DNA from: CAYJRR01 sp964372275 [NCBI: uncultured bacterium]
GTDB taxonomy: Bacteria; CAYJRR01
Direction: 5' to 3'
Assembly (NCBI GenBank): GCA_964372275.1
Contig: CAYJRR010000019.1
Location: 15,874 to 42,676 of the forward strand
DNA: 26,803 bases
The number at the start of each line of letters is the position of its first letter. The stretch's first letter is position 1. The notes below the pieces were generated by a model. The model ran no database searches, was not told the origin of the DNA, and was given only the letters and a program-made list of their open reading frames with translations. Below, piece by piece: positions 1 to 7,402 of this stretch. Position numbers and translations under genes: made by a program.

Positions 1-36
1 CGGTCGCCTCACCTACCGCGGTCTGAATATTCCCCC

Positions 37-65
37 TTGACGTGCCGGCGGACATGACCAATTAT
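37..65 (+). promoter_or_regulatory. Candidate sigma-70 promoter of the PHM-like lipoprotein gene
   Basis: A TTGACG -35 box (37-42) is followed after 17 nt by AATTAT (60-65), a 4/6 match to the -10 consensus. Transcription would start near 72 and leave a leader of about 150 nt before the start codon at 221. The area is AT-rich compared with the surrounding DNA. This is a consensus match only. Confidence 0.35.
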
Positions 66-73
66 TCGTTTCG

Positions 74-84
74 GTCAATTTGAC
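74..84. promoter_or_regulatory. Short palindrome at the predicted start site
   Basis: GTCAATTTGAC is a perfect 5-bp inverted repeat around one central base, lying where the promoter at 37-65 would start transcription. It could be an operator. Its TTGAC/GTCAA half-sites resemble those of the longer palindrome at 19761-19778, but eleven bases can arise by chance. Confidence 0.25.
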
Positions 85-149
85 GGCTCGGGGCGGCTCC
101 CGGGCGGTGCCCGCCGGAGAATCTTACGGGTAAAAATCCCGTACGCTCG

Positions 150-170
150 GTCGGGTGGCCGACTTTTTTT
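150..170 (+). terminator. Rho-independent terminator in the leader of the PHM-like gene
   Basis: A GTCGG stem (150-154), a GTGG loop and CCGAC (159-163) are followed directly by seven T (164-170), the classic intrinsic terminator layout. Two further hairpins precede it: CGGGC/GCCCG at 101-113 and ACGGG/CCCGT at 126-142. It either ends a transcript entering from outside the window or is an attenuator in the leader of the gene starting at 221. Confidence 0.6.
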
Positions 171-220
171 GCTCCGCGTGTGACTCAGTTTCCAAAGTAG
201 TCAGAAAGGTGGGTGTCCCG

Positions 221-1174
221 ATGAATCGCTCCTCTCTCCTCCTCCCCCTCGTCCCGTTCGCCGTGGCCGCCTGCGCCCCTTCCCCCGAGCCGGCGGAGCC
301 ACTCCGGTCGATCACCGTCCAGATGGGGCCGTTCGAGGTCGGTCCGGGCGAAGAGCGCACGCAGTGTCTCGTCACGCGGCTCGGAAACGACGCTCCGTTC
401 GACGTGGTGAAGACGTCGAGCCGGATGACGCCGGGAAGCCATCACCTGATCGTCTACAAGGACGCGTCGTCGGCGCTGGGGCAGGAACCGCCGCCGGAGG
501 GGCTCGGGGACTGCGACATGGAGGCGCCGCGCCTGTTCCTCTACGGCGCGCAGGAGCCGGACCACGAGGACACGCTCCCGGCCGGCGTCGCGCGCCGGCT
601 CGAAGCGGGGACGGTGCTGATCCTCGAGGCGCACTACGCGAACGCCTCCGAACAGACGATCGAGGCGAGGATCGACGTGACACTCGACGCGGCCGAGCCC
701 GGCACCGTCGAGCAGTTCGCCGGGATCCTCTTCTACATGGACACCGCCTTCTCGATCCCGCCGCGCGCGGGCTTCGACGGGGCGCCGCTCTACACCCACG
801 ACACCACCTGCGCCGTGCCGGAAGGGGTGAACGTCTTCCGACTCGGTTCGCACACCCACAAGCGCGGGAGCCGCTTCGAGATCTTCCGCCGCGACCTGGG
901 CGCCGGCACCGACGTCGAGCGTCTCTACGAGAACACCGACTGGCACGAGCCGTACGAGCTCTCCTTCCCCGACGACGCGCCGCTGCGCCTGGCGTCCGGG
1001 GAGGGATTCCGCTTCGCGTGCCACTGGACGAACGAGTCCGACGAGACGATCGAATTCGGCCCGTCGGTCGACGACGAGATGTGCATCATGGCCGGCGGCT
1101 ACTGGCCCGCGGTGGAAGGGCCGCTCGGGATGGACGGCAACGTCTTCTGCCTCAACGGCGAGCTCTATTACTAA
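221..1174 (+). CDS. Copper type II ascorbate-dependent (PHM-like) monooxygenase lipoprotein
   Basis: The protein has 317 residues. The start is the ATG at 221, preceded by an AGAAAGG ribosome-binding site; an upstream in-frame start at 155 would bury the signal peptide. Residues 1-18 form a lipoprotein signal with lipobox VAAC (Cys18), so it is probably membrane-anchored outside the cytoplasm. All six copper ligands of the peptidylglycine monooxygenase/dopamine hydroxylase family can be placed: His74 and His75 (GSHHLIVYK), His138 (LEAHYAN), His211 and His213 (GSHTHKRG) and Met287 (DDEMCIM). Family members hydroxylate C-H bonds using ascorbate and O2; the substrate here is unknown. The stop overlaps the stop of the convergent gene by 4 nt. 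The fold assignment is firm because the ligands fall in the right order, but activity is inferred. Confidence 0.85.
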   Translation: MNRSSLLLPLVPFAVAACAPSPEPAEPLRSITVQMGPFEVGPGEERTQCLVTRLGNDAPFDVVKTSSRMTPGSHHLIVYKDASSALGQEPPPEGLGDCDMEAPRLFLYGAQEPDHEDTLPAGVARRLEAGTVLILEAHYANASEQTIEARIDVTLDAAEPGTVEQFAGILFYMDTAFSIPPRAGFDGAPLYTHDTTCAVPEGVNVFRLGSHTHKRGSRFEIFRRDLGAGTDVERLYENTDWHEPYELSFPDDAPLRLASGEGFRFACHWTNESDETIEFGPSVDDEMCIMAGGYWPAVEGPLGMDGNVFCLNGELYY

Positions 1175-2964
1175 CGCGGCCCAGCCGACGAGACCGAGCC
1201 CGTGGACGCCGCCGACTTGAGTTTGAGCTCGGCGCCGTCCACGGCCGTCGCGACCTCGCGGATCGTGACGTTGGGGTTGCGCGGGTGCATCCCGCTCGCG
1301 ATGCGGTGGGTCACTGCCGGCGGCGAGTAGAACTGCACCTTGGTCGGATCGCTGACCGCGGTGGCGCGCGCGGCGGCGAGCTCGGGGGCGATCGCCTTGC
1401 GCATCCAGGCCCACGCCTGGTCCTTGCACAGCCCGCTCTCGGCGACGATCGTCGCCCCCTGCGAGCGCAGCCCCGTCGTCATCGAGGTCGCGAGAGTCAT
1501 GATCTGCGGATTCACCGTTCCGCCGGGGGCGAAGTCGGCGGGCTTGCCGCCGAACGCGACGTAGAGCTCGGCGGTCTTCTTCTTCACGTACTCGGCGTAG
1601 TCGGCGTTGCGGAAGTCCTGCGTCAGCGCTTCTGCGATCAACATCTTGTTGACGATCGGCGTCGCCAGCGCGAGGTAGGCGGCGTCGGTCACCCCCATCC
1701 GATCCTTCACCACGTCCTTGAAGCCGACGACCATCGAGGCGCTCGCCGCGGCTCCGACGTCGGGCCACGAGGCGTAGGTCTCGACGAAGTTCACCACGAT
1801 GTCGGCCGTCGTCTGCGGCGCCCAGGCCAGGCCCCGGCCGATCGCCTCCTCGGCGGCCGGGTTCGCGATCCCCTCCTTCTTCCAGAGCGGCTGGAAGTCG
1901 GTCTCGACCAGGTCGCGTCCGGTCGCCGCCCGGAACTTCTGCTTGGCCTTGGCGAAGAGCGCCTTGCCTTCGCCCTCCCCCCAGATCTCCTGGAACGCCT
2001 TCTCGTTGTGCGGGACGTTGAGCATCACGTTGGTGACGATCGTCTGGTGCTCGGCGCAGTAGGTCGCCCACGCGGGATCGTTGCGCAGACGCTCCTCGTC
2101 CTCGATCCATCCCTTGTAGAAGGCCAACGTCTCTTTCAGGTTGACCGTCTTGTAGAGGTCCTCCTTGTAGTCGGGCGGGAACTTGACCCCCTTGTTCAGG
2201 ATCTCGAGCGCGTTCAGGCCGTTCTGGTTGAGCGTCGCCTGGTCGGTCCCCTCCATCGAGACGATCTGCACCGTGGCCGGGTATCCGCGATTCCCCCAGC
2301 GGCGGTTGTGGTAGCCCTCGGGCGAGTTCCGCGTCTCGCCGTTCCCGATGTAGGCGCCGAGGTGCGTCTCGCCCATCTCGGTCTTCACCGTCTCCTTGGC
2401 GAGCTGCGCCAGCGTCCCGGAGTGCTCCTCGGGATGGAGGTAGGCGATGAGCGAGAAGATCGGCGCGTCCGGTCCGATCCCCATCGTCTCCCGCAGGAAG
2501 CCGTCCATCACCTGGTGCCCGGGGACGGCCCGTCCGTCGGGGTCGATGACGGTCGAGTCGTCGGAGACCGGGAGCAGCCGCATCCCGATCTTTCCGTCTC
2601 CGAGCGCGTAGTGCATGTCACGGACGTTGTTGCTGCCGCCGGTCGGGAGTTGGACGTCGGTGGAGCCGAACTTTCCGAGCTTGACCCCCTTGTACTTCTC
2701 GGCGAGCGCCTCGCTCGTCAGGGTGTACGGTCCGGCGAGGGTGAACTCCCCCTTGAAGTGGGCCGGATTGTTGCGCGCGAGCGGCGTGTCGACGCAACGG
2801 TCCTCCTCGACCGGGACGGCGTCGAAGACGCCGGAGAGCGACCGACACAGGTCGGCGAGGGGATCGCCCGGAGGCGGACAGAGCGCGCCGTCGGCCGCGT
2901 GCGCAGCGTGTGTGGCGAGCACGAAGAGAAGTGCGACGAGCGAAGCGATCCGTCCGCGGTGCAT
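1171..2964 (-). CDS. Exported protein of unknown function, 597 aa
   Basis: The start is the ATG at 2964, chosen because GGAGG lies 7 nt upstream and because it opens a standard signal peptide (MHRGRIASLVALLFVLATHAAHA). The frame continues 42 codons further upstream but those codons read as non-coding. The mature protein has five cysteines (CPPPGDPLADLC near the N-terminus, then DRCVD, WATYCAEHQ and SGLCKD) and several W/Y/H-rich stretches such as YHNRRWGNRGYPAT. I recognise no catalytic motif or named family. Export and an extracytoplasmic location are well supported. It is convergent with the PHM-like gene and divergent from the proline-rich gene at 3271, and has no operon partner. Confidence 0.8.
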   Translation of the reverse strand: MHRGRIASLVALLFVLATHAAHAADGALCPPPGDPLADLCRSLSGVFDAVPVEEDRCVDTPLARNNPAHFKGEFTLAGPYTLTSEALAEKYKGVKLGKFGSTDVQLPTGGSNNVRDMHYALGDGKIGMRLLPVSDDSTVIDPDGRAVPGHQVMDGFLRETMGIGPDAPIFSLIAYLHPEEHSGTLAQLAKETVKTEMGETHLGAYIGNGETRNSPEGYHNRRWGNRGYPATVQIVSMEGTDQATLNQNGLNALEILNKGVKFPPDYKEDLYKTVNLKETLAFYKGWIEDEERLRNDPAWATYCAEHQTIVTNVMLNVPHNEKAFQEIWGEGEGKALFAKAKQKFRAATGRDLVETDFQPLWKKEGIANPAAEEAIGRGLAWAPQTTADIVVNFVETYASWPDVGAAASASMVVGFKDVVKDRMGVTDAAYLALATPIVNKMLIAEALTQDFRNADYAEYVKKKTAELYVAFGGKPADFAPGGTVNPQIMTLATSMTTGLRSQGATIVAESGLCKDQAWAWMRKAIAPELAAARATAVSDPTKVQFYSPPAVTHRIASGMHPRNPNVTIREVATAVDGAELKLKSAASTGSVSSAGPR

Positions 2965-3270
2965 GGGTCCTCCGACGCGTGGCGGCGGTCGGTGATCGGC
3001 GCGCCTTCCACGCGTGGGACCTCCAAAGCAACCGAAGTGCCACGGCGTAACGTCGCGTCGTTGCAGCGCTCTCGAATGGCGTTGTGACATCGAGATCCCA
3101 CCCTTGGCGGCCCCGGCGGTTCGTCGAGTATCCGCGAGACATCCAGCCCCCAGCGGAGGGCGCGACCCCCGCCTTCCGGCGTCGGAAGGCCAATCGGACC
3201 GCGCCGTTGCGCGTGGCCCGTTCCGTGCTGTTGCGAATCGGCGAGAGGTTCGCTTTCGGTGGAAGTTCGC
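2965..3270. other. Divergent intergenic region (306 nt) with a strong hairpin
   Basis: The region separates the minus-strand gene starting at 2964 from the plus-strand gene starting at 3271. It contains a perfect 8-bp hairpin, GCCTTCCG-GCGT-CGGAAGGC (3171-3190), with no T-run, and a perfect 10-bp palindrome CCACGCGTGG (3008-3017) whose ACGCGTGG half recurs at 2975-2982. No convincing -35/-10 pair was found on either strand, and no coding sequence fits. Confidence 0.4.
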
Positions 3271-3654
3271 ATGAAGAGGCTGCTGATCGTTTCGCTACTC
3301 CTCGCGGCGCCGGTCGACGCGCAGGTGCTTCCGCCGATCGCGCCGCTGCCACCGGTCAATGGCACGAGCGGCGGCTTGCCCCCGCTTCCCCCCCTCCCGG
3401 ACGTCCGCGGCACGACGGAGCGCCTTCCCGATCTCGCCCCGCTGCCACCGGTCGTTCGGGTCGATCCACTGGGACGAGTCGCCGCCCGGAACCGGGGCAC
3501 GAACGACTCGGGATCGCGATGGCGGGCGTTTCTCGCGTGGGTGACCGGCGGTTCCAACCGGGAATCGCCGACCGGGAACGACCTCCCGAGAAACGCCGCG
3601 ACCGGACCGGCTCCGGCCTCGCAAACCCCGGGTGGCGGGGGACGGCCGCGATAG
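3271..3654 (+). CDS. Small proline-rich exported protein (hypothetical)
   Basis: The protein has 127 residues. The start is the ATG at 3271, with GGAAG 5 nt upstream; a GTG at 3259 lies in frame but would overlap that ribosome-binding site. The first 17 residues (MKRLLIVSLLLAAPVDA) are a signal peptide, followed by QVLPP. Residues 18-60 are proline-rich with repeated LPPL, PLPPV and LPD blocks around short linkers. The C-terminal half is Gly/Asn/Arg-rich and looks disordered. No family is recognised; a surface or periplasmic spacer protein is possible. Ribosome-binding site and signal peptide support a real gene, but low complexity and small size leave doubt. A 10-bp hairpin follows 4 nt after the stop. 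Confidence 0.55.
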   Translation: MKRLLIVSLLLAAPVDAQVLPPIAPLPPVNGTSGGLPPLPPLPDVRGTTERLPDLAPLPPVVRVDPLGRVAARNRGTNDSGSRWRAFLAWVTGGSNRESPTGNDLPRNAATGPAPASQTPGGGGRPR

Positions 3655-3657
3655 TCC

Positions 3658-3693
3658 ACGCGCGACGACCCGACGGCGACACCCGTCGCGCGT
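3658..3693. terminator. Hairpin between convergent gene ends (possible bidirectional terminator)
   Basis: ACGCGCGACG (3658-3667) and CGTCGCGCGT (3684-3693) form a perfect 10-bp inverted repeat with a 16-nt loop. It starts 4 nt after the stop of the proline-rich gene and lies 17 nt beyond the 3' end of the minus-strand tRNA-Sec, so it is placed to end both transcripts. There is no U-tract on either side, so factor-independent termination is uncertain. Confidence 0.45.
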
Positions 3694-3710
3694 ACCGACT
3701 CCGCGCGTTC

Positions 3711-3808
3711 TGGCGGAAGCAAATCGGAATCGAACCGACCTCTCGGTGTTTTAGGCCGAGTCACCGGGTTTGAAGCCCGGGGGGGCCACCAGTGCCCCTG
3801 TTGCTTCC
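3711..3808 (-). tRNA. selC: tRNA-Sec (anticodon UCA)
   Basis: Read on the minus strand, 98 nt including an encoded GCCA end. The acceptor stem has 8 bp (GGAAGCAA with TTGCTTCC), a bacterial tRNA-Sec hallmark. The D arm is GGGGC/GCCCC. The anticodon arm CCGGG-CTTCAAA-CCCGG carries anticodon TCA (genome 3771-3773, read as tga on the plus strand), which decodes UGA. A long variable arm has a CTCGG/CCGAG stem. The T arm is GTCGG-TTCGATT-CCGAT (5 bp with one G-U pair). The 8+5 acceptor/T geometry, long extra arm and UCA anticodon together exclude tRNA-Ser and tRNA-Trp. The organism must therefore also encode SelA, SelB and SelD and at least one selenoprotein; none lies in this window. Confidence 0.95.
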
Positions 3809-3858
3809 AAAAGCTCGACCGCGGCTTATAGCATACGGGCTCGCATGGGGAGGGCTCG
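3809..3858. promoter_or_regulatory. Shared divergent promoter region of selC and the exported helical protein gene
   Basis: The 50 nt between the 5' end of tRNA-Sec and the ATG at 3859 hold a short AT-rich patch, GCTTATAGCATACG (3825-3838). On the minus strand it reads TATGCTATAAG, offering overlapping -10 boxes 16-21 nt before the tRNA. On the plus strand TATAGC (3827-3832) could serve the gene at 3859. No good -35 element is visible in either direction. Confidence 0.35.
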
Positions 3859-4557
3859 ATGAAGACGATCGTGGGTTGGGTGGCGTTCGTGGTGGCGATT
3901 CCGACGCTCGCGGCGGCCGGGCCGTTCAAGCTGCCGGGAAAGATCCCGGAGAAGCCGAAGGTGCCGGAGGCGGCCGAGTGTCCGGACGACCGGGGGGTCG
4001 AGTCGATCGGCAAGGAGATGGACGAGAAGGCGTTCGACGCGCTCGTCGCGGCCGGAAAGTCGCTGACCGGCCTCTACGAAGCGGCGGGTCGGAAAGAGGA
4101 GGCGGAGAAGCAGCGCGAAACGGTGAAGGGCTGGACGATGGAGTCCGCCCCGGCGGGGCTGGACCGCGTGAAAGAGATCCAGCGGACGAGCGACACGCTC
4201 ACCAGGGGCTCCGAGGCGATCGCGAGCAAAGGGGTCGACGCCGCCGGGAAGGAGAGCCTCACCAAGGCGCGCTGGGACCTGCGCACCGCCGTTCTCCACG
4301 TCGCGTGGGGGGTGAAGATCGGGGAGCCGGTGCCCGGCAAGGCGAAGGAGGCGATCGCCGCCAGCGCCGCCTGCGCAAAGAAGGTGAAGCCCGCCGCCGA
4401 CGCCGCGGCGGCGCTGGGGACGCTGCTCGGAAACCTGAAGAAGAGCTACGGCGCGGTCGACGCGGCGGCGAAGAAGGCGGGGGCGCCGGAGATGACCGAG
4501 GAGGAGAAGAAGCGGCAGGAGGGCGAGACCGGGGCGCCCAGCGGCTTGGGCGTCTGA
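3859..4557 (+). CDS. Exported alpha-helical protein of unknown function, 232 aa
   Basis: The ATG at 3859 follows a GGGGAGGG ribosome-binding site. Residues 1-20 form a signal peptide ending in LAAAG. The mature protein is rich in Ala, Lys and Glu and predicted to be mostly helical, with Lys/Glu-rich segments near residues 70-90 and 215-225 and single cysteines in EAAECPDD and ASAACAKK. No catalytic motif or family was recognised. It is probably periplasmic. The neighbours, divergent selC and convergent SPFH genes separated by a repeat element, do not suggest a function. Confidence 0.75.
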   Translation: MKTIVGWVAFVVAIPTLAAAGPFKLPGKIPEKPKVPEAAECPDDRGVESIGKEMDEKAFDALVAAGKSLTGLYEAAGRKEEAEKQRETVKGWTMESAPAGLDRVKEIQRTSDTLTRGSEAIASKGVDAAGKESLTKARWDLRTAVLHVAWGVKIGEPVPGKAKEAIAASAACAKKVKPAADAAAALGTLLGNLKKSYGAVDAAAKKAGAPEMTEEEKKRQEGETGAPSGLGV

Positions 4558-4593
4558 ATCGAGCTCGGTTCCGCTGGCTCCACCGGTACTGAA

Positions 4594-4695
4594 GAAAATG
4601 GAAAATGGAAAACCGGCCAATGGGTTCGGCCGGGAGAATGGAAAACCGGCCAATGGGTTCCCCGCCGGTTGGCCGGTTTTCCATTTTCCATTTTC
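4594..4695. repeat. MITE-like palindromic element with 27-bp perfect inverted ends and internal direct repeats
   Basis: The left arm (4594-4620) starts GAAAATGGAAAATGG and ends ACCGGCCAA; the right arm (4669-4695) is its exact reverse complement over 27 nt. Between them a 24-nt unit (AATGGAAAACCGG...GGGTTC) occurs twice, at 4604-4627 and 4637-4660, with a 33-nt period. The A-rich arms contrast with the GC-rich surroundings. It lies between the convergent ends of the gene at 3859-4557 and the SPFH gene at 4702-6021, so it could act as a bidirectional terminator. No target duplication or coding gene is visible. Confidence 0.85.
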
Positions 4696-4701
4696 AATTT
4701 T

Positions 4702-6021
4702 TCAGGTCGGCCGCGGAGCCGGCGGTTCGCGCTTCGCCGGCACGGTCGTCGGAGCGGGCGTCGCCGGCGCGGCGCCGCCTCCATCCGCCATGTATCTCTT
4801 CACCGGGTCGGCCCCCGTCGCCGCCTTCAACTGGGACAGGGTCTCCACGATCATCTTCGGCAGGCCCCCGCCGCTCCCTTCGTCGTCCAGCAGCGCGAGC
4901 CGGTCGATCGCGGTCCCCCGGACGGTATCGGCGATCGTCTTCGAGATCGCGGCGAGCTTCTCCATCATCACCACGTCGCGCGCCGCGTCGCCATTGGCCG
5001 CCCAGGCGGTGACGAACTCGTCGAGCGCCCGAACCGTCGCCTTCCCCTGCTCGGTGACGACCGAGGCGGCGCCGCGCGCGTCGGCTTCGAGCGCGGTCCG
5101 CTTCGCCACCGCCGGCCGCACCACGTCGGCGTCGAGCTTGAGCCGCACCTGCTCGCGCCGCGCCTCCTGCACCGGGATGTCGGCCTGGGCGCGCGCCACC
5201 ATCGATGCCACCGTCGCCTTCTTCTCCGCGATCAGGGCCGCCTTCTTCGTCTCGGCGTCGGCGATCTTGCGTGCCGCTTCGGCCTTGGCCACCAGCGCTT
5301 CGACGTCGATCCGCTGCAGCTCGGTCGCCTCCAGGTTCTCGGCGGCGCGGACCGCGGCGAGCGCCCGCGCTTTGGCCTCGGCCACCATCGAGCGCATCTG
5401 CAGGTCGGCCGACCGCCGCCGGCCGATGGCGTCGAGGTAGCCGACGTCGTCGGTCACGTTCTGGATCTTGAGCGTGTCGAGCACCAGCCCCATTCGGCGG
5501 AGGTCGTCCTCCGCCTCCTCCACCACGTGCTGGGCGAAGGCGAGCTTGTCCTCGTTGACCTGCTCGGGGGTGAGCTTGGCGAGGATCCCGCGAAGGTTCC
5601 CCTCGAGGGTGTCCTTGATGATCTTCGTCAGCTCGTCCCGGTTCTTCCCCAGGAAGCGCTCGATCGCCGGGTGGATCAGCGGCTCGTCGCCGGCGATCTT
5701 GGTGTTGGCCACCCCTTGCACCGTGAGCGGGATCCCGCCGCTCGAGAAGGCGTCGCGCACCTCGACGTTGATCGTCATGTTGGTGAGGTCGATCCGGTCG
5801 ACCCGCTCGATCAGCGGCCGGCGGATCGACCAGCCCCCCTTCACCAGACGGTAGCCGACCTCGCGATCGCCGGCGCGGCGGCGGCGGCCGGAGAAGATGA
5901 GGAGCTCGTTCGGCCCGCAGACGAACAGGAGGTTGCGCAGCATCGACAGGAGCACGATGCCGAAGATCAGCAACACCGCGCCGAGGACGGCGATCAGCAC
6001 CACCGAGTTCTGCGGGTTCAT
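4702..6021 (-). CDS. Flotillin-like SPFH domain membrane protein (distal copy)
   Basis: The protein has 439 residues, starting at the ATG at 6021 with GGAG upstream. One N-terminal membrane segment (residues 7-30) is followed by the flotillin signature GPNELLIFSG. An SPFH/band-7 domain spans about 35-200, with IPLTVQGVANTKI and the ERFLGKN...LEGNLRGILAKLTPEQVNEDK block. A long Ala/Glu-rich coiled coil runs about 205-330, and the tail is Pro/Ala-rich. Flotillins oligomerise at membrane microdomains and scaffold signalling or transport complexes. It is the third gene of a minus-strand set, 37 nt after its paralogue, and probably arose by tandem duplication. The family is certain; the cargo is not. 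Confidence 0.9.
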   Translation of the reverse strand: MNPQNSVVLIAVLGAVLLIFGIVLLSMLRNLLFVCGPNELLIFSGRRRRAGDREVGYRLVKGGWSIRRPLIERVDRIDLTNMTINVEVRDAFSSGGIPLTVQGVANTKIAGDEPLIHPAIERFLGKNRDELTKIIKDTLEGNLRGILAKLTPEQVNEDKLAFAQHVVEEAEDDLRRMGLVLDTLKIQNVTDDVGYLDAIGRRRSADLQMRSMVAEAKARALAAVRAAENLEATELQRIDVEALVAKAEAARKIADAETKKAALIAEKKATVASMVARAQADIPVQEARREQVRLKLDADVVRPAVAKRTALEADARGAASVVTEQGKATVRALDEFVTAWAANGDAARDVVMMEKLAAISKTIADTVRGTAIDRLALLDDEGSGGGLPKMIVETLSQLKAATGADPVKRYMADGGGAAPATPAPTTVPAKREPPAPRPT

Positions 6022-6058
6022 CGTCGGCTCTCCTTCGAGGGGTTCGCGGCGCGCGGGC

Positions 6059-7402
6059 TCATCGCGGGTGCTCCCGTCCGGCCTGCCGCACGCCGCCCGG
6101 CGGAGGTCCGGAGGCGCGCGACGGCGCGCGCGAGAAGCTCCCCAGGTCGAGTCCGGTCATCTCGCCGATCCGGCGCAGCACCTCGAGCACCGCCGTCGGC
6201 CGCGACGAGACGAGCGACGCGAAGGCGCGCCCGTCGCCGGCGTCGACCACCGCCGAATCGTGGACCTCCACCGACTTGACCGCGCCGACCACCGGCGCCA
6301 GCACGTCGTCGAGCTGCCGCATCAGGAAGATCTCCGACGCGCGCGGACCCGCCTTGCGCCACACCGCGGCGAGCCAGGCGAGGACCTCGGCGCGGGCGCG
6401 CCCCTCTTCGGCGATCCGCGCCGCTTCGCCGGCGGCGAGCTGCTCCATCGCCACCCGCCGCGCCTCGGCGGGGATCTCGAGGTCCGACTCGAGTCGGATC
6501 TTCTCCAGGTTGGCGCGGATCGCCTGGAGCTGCTGCTCGGCGACGGCGAACGCCTCGTCGGCGGCCGCTTCGGCGCGCTCCACCTCGGCCTGGGCGCGGG
6601 CGCCGAGCTCGGCGCGGAGAGTCCGCAGCTCGTTCTCCTTGCGCAGGATCGCCTGCTGCGCCTTCTCCGAGGCGATCTTGCCGTCGGCGTCTCCTTGTGC
6701 CGCCGCCTGGTCGGCCGTCGCCTTGGCGTTCGATTCGGCGATCTCCGCGTCGCGCAGGACGTTGGCGATCTGTTCCCGGCCGAGCGAGTTCAGGTAGTTC
6801 ACGTCGTCGGCGATGTGCTGGACCTTGAGGGTGTCGAGGTGGAGCCCGAGCTTCTGCAGGTCGACCTCTGCCTCCTCCCCGAGCCGCGCGGCGAACTTGA
6901 GCCGGTCGGCGTTGACCTCCTCCGGGGTGAGGGTCGCCAGCACCCCGCGCAGGTGCCCTTCGAGCGTCTCCCGCGACACCTGCTGCAGGTACTGGCGAGG
7001 CTTGTCGAGGAAGCGCTCGATGGCGTTTCCGACGTACGAGGTGTTGGTCGACAGCTTCACCATCGCGATCGCCTGCACCGTGAGCGGAATCCCCCCCTTG
7101 GAGTAGGCGTTGCGCGATTCGATCGCGATCGGCATCAGCGTCGTGTCCATCCGGTAGACGCGCTCGAAGATCGGGATGCGGATCGCCCGCCCGCTGAAGA
7201 TCACCCGCGAGCCGACCGTCTTGCCGTCGACCTTTCGCGAGCGGCCGGCGATCACCAGCACCTCGTTGGGGCGGCAGATCAACAGGCACGAGCTCAGGAA
7301 GAGCAGGAAGAAGGCGAGGACGAAGAGCAGTCCGACCGAACCGGCGACCCAGACGGCGAGGTCCGGACCCTGCTGCAGCAGCTGCGGAACGTTTGGATTC
7401 AC
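6059..7402 (-). CDS. Flotillin-like SPFH domain membrane protein (proximal copy)
   Basis: The protein has 447 residues and starts with GTG at 7402, preceded by GGGGAGGA. This start overlaps the NfeD stop as GTGA, indicating translational coupling. A membrane segment (about 14-42) precedes CRPNEVLVIAGRS, the flotillin-type start of the SPFH domain (about 45-210), with GGIPLTVQAIAMVKL and the ERFLDKPRQ...LEGHLRGVLATLTPEEVN block shared with its paralogue. A charged coiled coil covers about 215-355. The C-terminal part (VLAPVVGAVKSVEVHDSAVVDAGDGRAF) differs from the other copy. The order NfeD-type gene then flotillin matches the yuaF-floT arrangement of Bacillus. The two paralogues may form mixed oligomers; that is inference. 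Confidence 0.9.
   Translation of the reverse strand: MNPNVPQLLQQGPDLAVWVAGSVGLLFVLAFFLLFLSSCLLICRPNEVLVIAGRSRKVDGKTVGSRVIFSGRAIRIPIFERVYRMDTTLMPIAIESRNAYSKGGIPLTVQAIAMVKLSTNTSYVGNAIERFLDKPRQYLQQVSRETLEGHLRGVLATLTPEEVNADRLKFAARLGEEAEVDLQKLGLHLDTLKVQHIADDVNYLNSLGREQIANVLRDAEIAESNAKATADQAAAQGDADGKIASEKAQQAILRKENELRTLRAELGARAQAEVERAEAAADEAFAVAEQQLQAIRANLEKIRLESDLEIPAEARRVAMEQLAAGEAARIAEEGRARAEVLAWLAAVWRKAGPRASEIFLMRQLDDVLAPVVGAVKSVEVHDSAVVDAGDGRAFASLVSSRPTAVLEVLRRIGEMTGLDLGSFSRAPSRASGPPPGGVRQAGREHPR

Noticed and set aside
185-3087. Long open frames in other registers across the first 3 kb (for example 185-2110 minus and 364-3087 plus)
   Set aside because: They are Arg-rich, overlap genes with signal peptides and family motifs, and arise from high GC at third codon positions. 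The same reasoning removes similar frames over the rest of the window.
3711-3808. tRNA-Ser
   Set aside because: The long variable arm fits serine, but the anticodon is UCA, the acceptor stem has 8 bp and the overall layout matches bacterial tRNA-Sec.
4594-4695. CRISPR-like repeat
   Set aside because: Only two direct copies, no regular spacers and no cas genes; the inverted ends explain the structure better.
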